DNA from: Spirochaetota bacterium
Lineage (GTDB): Bacteria; Spirochaetota; Spirochaetia; DSM-27196; PWMO01
Length of the DNA stretch: 9,153 nucleotides
Direction: 5' to 3'
Assembly (NCBI GenBank): GCA_009908925.1
Contig: JAAAOH010000353.1
Span: forward strand, 1-9,153
Below, piece by piece: positions 6,899 to 9,153 of this stretch. Each line of letters starts with the position of its first letter. Position 1 is the first letter of the stretch. The position numbers were made by a program, and so were the translations under genes. Under the pieces are notes generated by a model. It was not told the origin of the DNA. It searched no databases and saw nothing but the letters and a program-made list of their open reading frames with translations.

Positions 6899-7927
6899 CT
6901 ACTCGACAATCCCGACGAGCTCGACATCCAGCACGATGAAGGAGTTCGGCGGTATGATGTCGCGGGCACCCCGCGAGCCATAGGCGAGGTTCGGCGGAAT
7001 GATGGCCCTGCGCTTCTCGCCGACACGCATGTCGAGGAGCGTTCGCTCCCATCCCTCGATGATTCTTTCCTCGCCGAGGGTGAACTCCACCGGCTCGTCC
7101 TGCTCCCGAGTGGACTCGAAGGGCATGCCGTTGAGGAGAAAGCCGGTGTAATGCACCGCGACCGTGTCCCCCGCCTCAGGCGAGGGACCCGAGCCCTCCT
7201 CCTCGATGACATAGCGCATGCCTTCCCCGGCGTCTTCGGCGTCCGGCCAGTTCTTATCGACGTAGGAAAGCTGTTGAGCCACTGTACGGCGCTGATCCTC
7301 ACGACGTTCCTCGCGAAGCTCGGCGAGACGGTTGTCGAATGCGGCCTGATCGGTCTCGAAGTCGGTCGCGGACTCACCCTTGCGGATTATCTTCACTGTT
7401 TCGAGGGTGTCGCCCTCTTGAATCGAATCGACGACGTCCTGTCCCTCGACGACCTCGCCAAAGACCGAGTACTGCCCGTCGAGCCACGGCGCCGCGTTCT
7501 TCGTTATGAAGAACTGGCTCCCGTTGGTGTCGGGACCGCTGTTGGCCATTGAAACGACACCGGCAGAGCCATGGGTCAGGGACTCGTCGATCTCGTTCGG
7601 AAAGCGGTAGCCGGGCCCGCCCGAGCCGTCGCCATTCGGATCACCCGTCTGCACGACGAAGTCCTCGACCACGCGGTGGAACGAGAGTCCGTCGTAGAAG
7701 GGCTCGCCTTCGGGCGCGCTGGAATCGATCGTACCTTCGGCGAGGCCCACGAAGTTGGTGACTGTCAGCGGTGCCTTTTCATAGGCAAGCTCGATCATGA
7801 TCGTGCCCCGGGTTGTCCCGAGCTCTGCGTAGAGCCCGTCTTCGAGGTCCGGGTATTCCTCGGCACAGCCCGCAAGCAGGGCCAGGCCGGCGAACAACGT
7901 CACGGCGATAGCGAAATAGCGTCTCAT
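6899..7927 (-). CDS. Lipoprotein peptidyl-prolyl isomerase with fused cyclophilin and FKBP domains
   Basis: This 342-residue protein catalyses cis-trans isomerisation of X-Pro bonds and acts outside the inner membrane. The chosen start, ATG 7927, gives a classic lipoprotein signal: MRR, a hydrophobic stretch, then lipobox L18-A-G-C21. AAAGGA lies 5 bases upstream. The frame extends to 7978 but would place 17 polar residues before the signal. Residues ~32-170 are a cyclophilin with FHRV (catalytic R85), Q93, the MANSGPDTNGSQFFIT stretch at 127-142 and W148-LDG. A charged helical linker (~170-235) follows. Residues 236-340 are an FKBP with VHYTG, FEST, the IIEGWE tryptophan and AYGSRG, all typical active-pocket residues. 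Both domains look competent. Such dual-family immunophilins are known from a few bacteria, Treponema denticola among them as I recall. It follows serA by 47 bases on the same strand and may share its transcript. Likely role: folding of periplasmic or surface proteins. Confidence 0.93.
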   Translation of the reverse strand: MRRYFAIAVTLFAGLALLAGCAEEYPDLEDGLYAELGTTRGTIMIELAYEKAPLTVTNFVGLAEGTIDSSAPEGEPFYDGLSFHRVVEDFVVQTGDPNGDGSGGPGYRFPNEIDESLTHGSAGVVSMANSGPDTNGSQFFITKNAAPWLDGQYSVFGEVVEGQDVVDSIQEGDTLETVKIIRKGESATDFETDQAAFDNRLAELREERREDQRRTVAQQLSYVDKNWPDAEDAGEGMRYVIEEEGSGPSPEAGDTVAVHYTGFLLNGMPFESTREQDEPVEFTLGEERIIEGWERTLLDMRVGEKRRAIIPPNLAYGSRGARDIIPPNSFIVLDVELVGIVE

Positions 7928-7932
7928 ATTCT

Positions 7933-7938
7933 TCCTTT
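7933..7938 (-). promoter_or_regulatory. Ribosome binding site deciding the PPIase start
   Basis: AAAGGA on the minus strand lies 5 bases before ATG 7927. It supports this start over the longer frame beginning at 7978, which would overlap the serA stop codon and hide the lipoprotein signal peptide. Confidence 0.6.
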
Positions 7939-7974
7939 GCACGACTCGAAAATGCATGTTTCCGGCTGCCGGCG

Positions 7975-9150
7975 TCAACGCGAAGCAAGCTGCAGATGGC
8001 GCACCATGATGATGCCCTCGATGTCCCGGATGGCCTCCACCGACTTCACGCTGATGTCGCCGTCAATGTCGATAATGTTGTACGCGATGTCGTTCTTGTG
8101 GTGATTCACGAGGTCGAGGATGTTGATCTTTGCATCGGCGAGAATCTTCGTGACCTGTCCTACCATGTTCGGGATGTTTCGGTTGGCGATGAGCAGTCGA
8201 TCGTAATTCCGAGCCGGCATCTGACACTCGGGAAAGTTCACCGAGTTCACCACGTTGCCGTACTCGAGAAACCCCCGCAGCTGCTGGGCGGCCATGACCG
8301 CGCAGTTTTCCTCCGCCTCGGGCGTCGACGCGCCGAGATGCGGGATGGCGAGGACGCGATCATTCCCGATAATGCCGGCTTCGGGAAAATCGGTAACGTA
8401 GTAGGACACGATGCCCTTCTCGATTGCCTCGACCAGGGCCGTATTGTCCACGAGACCGCCGCGGGCGAAGTTGAGCAGGCGCGCACCCTTCTTCATGCCG
8501 AAGATCCTGTCTCGATCGAGAAAGCTCTTTGTGTCGTCGTTCAACGGCACGTGGACGGTCACGTAGTCGGATTCGGCAAGCAGAGCCTCGAGGCTGCGGG
8601 CGCGATGGACGGCGCGGGACAGGCCCCATGCCGATTCCACCGAGATGAACGGGTCGAAGCCGACGACGTTCATGCCGAGAGCCGCCGCGGCATTTGAGAC
8701 GATCACCCCGATCGCGCCGAGGCCGATAACACCGAGGGTTTTACCGTAGAGCTCGGGCCCCGCGAACTCGCTCTTCTTCTTCTCGACGACCTTCGCCACG
8801 TCGTCGGTCTCCGGATCGAGGCTATCGACCCAGGACAGGCCCTGATGGATGCGCCGCGAGGAGAGGAAGAGCCCGCTGAGCACGAGCTCCTTCACGCTGT
8901 TTGCGTTCGCACCGGGCGTATTGAAGACCACGATACCCCGGTTGGTGCACTCTTCGACGGGTACGTTGTTGACTCCGGCGCCGGCACGTGCGATCGCCTT
9001 GAGGTTGGGATTGAACTCCATGTCGTGGAGTTTGTGGCTGCGTAGGAGGATTGCGTCCGGGTCGCCTGTCTCATCGCCGAGGTGATAACTGTCGTCGAAT
9101 ACGGCGAGGCCCTTGGGAGCGATCTTGTTGAAGGTCTGTATGGAAAACAT
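7975..9150 (-). CDS. serA: D-3-phosphoglycerate dehydrogenase, short form with C-terminal ACT domain
   Basis: SerA oxidises 3-phosphoglycerate to 3-phosphohydroxypyruvate with NAD, the first step of serine synthesis in the cytoplasm. The 391-residue protein shows the D-isomer 2-hydroxyacid dehydrogenase layout. An N-terminal substrate domain carries ARAGAGVNN (54-62) and NTPGANANSVKEL (77-89). The Rossmann motif is GLGAIG at 143-148, with D166 as the ribose-binding acid that favours NAD. The catalytic triad is R230 (NFARGGLVD), E257 (DFPE) and H271 (PHLGAST). Residues ~318-387 form an ACT domain, which in this family usually binds serine for feedback inhibition. The intervening ASB domain of long SerA forms is absent. 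ATG 9150 fits, since MFSIQTFNKIAPKG matches how I recall such short SerA proteins beginning. However, only 3 bases remain upstream, so the ribosome binding site and promoter are outside the window. Another 2-hydroxyacid dehydrogenase function is possible but less likely given the ACT domain. Confidence 0.9.
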   Translation of the reverse strand: MFSIQTFNKIAPKGLAVFDDSYHLGDETGDPDAILLRSHKLHDMEFNPNLKAIARAGAGVNNVPVEECTNRGIVVFNTPGANANSVKELVLSGLFLSSRRIHQGLSWVDSLDPETDDVAKVVEKKKSEFAGPELYGKTLGVIGLGAIGVIVSNAAAALGMNVVGFDPFISVESAWGLSRAVHRARSLEALLAESDYVTVHVPLNDDTKSFLDRDRIFGMKKGARLLNFARGGLVDNTALVEAIEKGIVSYYVTDFPEAGIIGNDRVLAIPHLGASTPEAEENCAVMAAQQLRGFLEYGNVVNSVNFPECQMPARNYDRLLIANRNIPNMVGQVTKILADAKINILDLVNHHKNDIAYNIIDIDGDISVKSVEAIRDIEGIIMVRHLQLASR

Positions 9151-9153
9151 GGA

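Noticed and set aside
7928..7978. N-terminal extension of the PPIase to 7978
   Set aside because: It would overlap the serA stop and bury the lipoprotein signal peptide. ATG 7927 has a good ribosome binding site and a canonical lipobox.
7996..8697. 233-codon plus-strand frame within serA
   Set aside because: Antisense shadow of a clearly recognised dehydrogenase; its Val/His/Asp-rich composition mirrors the serA codons.

Overview
This 9.15 kb, GC-rich window looks like ordinary bacterial chromosome. It carries seven protein genes packed tightly on both strands. I see no rRNA, tRNA, CRISPR array, transposase or attachment site, and no gene-free stretch longer than about 90 bases. The gene types suggest a spirochaete: a cyclophilin-FKBP double isomerase lipoprotein (a pairing I recall from Treponema denticola), a PrgY/TraB-type membrane protein and a short SerA with one ACT domain. 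That taxonomic call is inference from gene content, not proof.

Layout. Positions 1-3443 hold a plus-strand run of three nearly touching genes: a TPR-repeat protein cut off by the left edge, a DHH/DHHA1 phosphoesterase of the NrnA (nanoRNase/pAp phosphatase) type, and a TraB/PrgY-like protein with a C-terminal membrane domain. They are separated by 3 and 7 bases and are probably one operon. The TraB gene converges on radA (minus strand) across a 44-base gap that can form a GC-rich hairpin.

radA is recognisable over almost its whole length, but its N-terminal zinc finger is split between two reading frames. This is either a real frameshift mutation or a sequence error near 4820. radA is divergent from a 626-residue plus-strand gene across only 56 bases. 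Those 56 bases hold overlapping sigma70-like promoters for both directions, and both predicted transcripts would be almost leaderless. The 626-residue protein is the most unusual gene here. It joins a degenerate class III nucleotide-cyclase fold, a low-complexity linker, two tandem 2TM modules exactly 80 residues apart, and a long C-terminal coiled coil.

The right third (6899-9150) is a minus-strand pair. serA (3-phosphoglycerate dehydrogenase, first step of serine synthesis) lies upstream of the exported double-domain prolyl isomerase, probably in one transcript. The genes do not form an obvious single pathway. Nucleic-acid maintenance (radA, the DHH enzyme), envelope protein folding (the PPIase), serine synthesis (serA) and membrane signalling (the TraB-like and cyclase-like proteins) simply lie side by side. 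I found no clear new defence system or mobile system. The most notable items are the radA frame break, the inactive-looking cyclase/2TM protein and the compact divergent promoter region.
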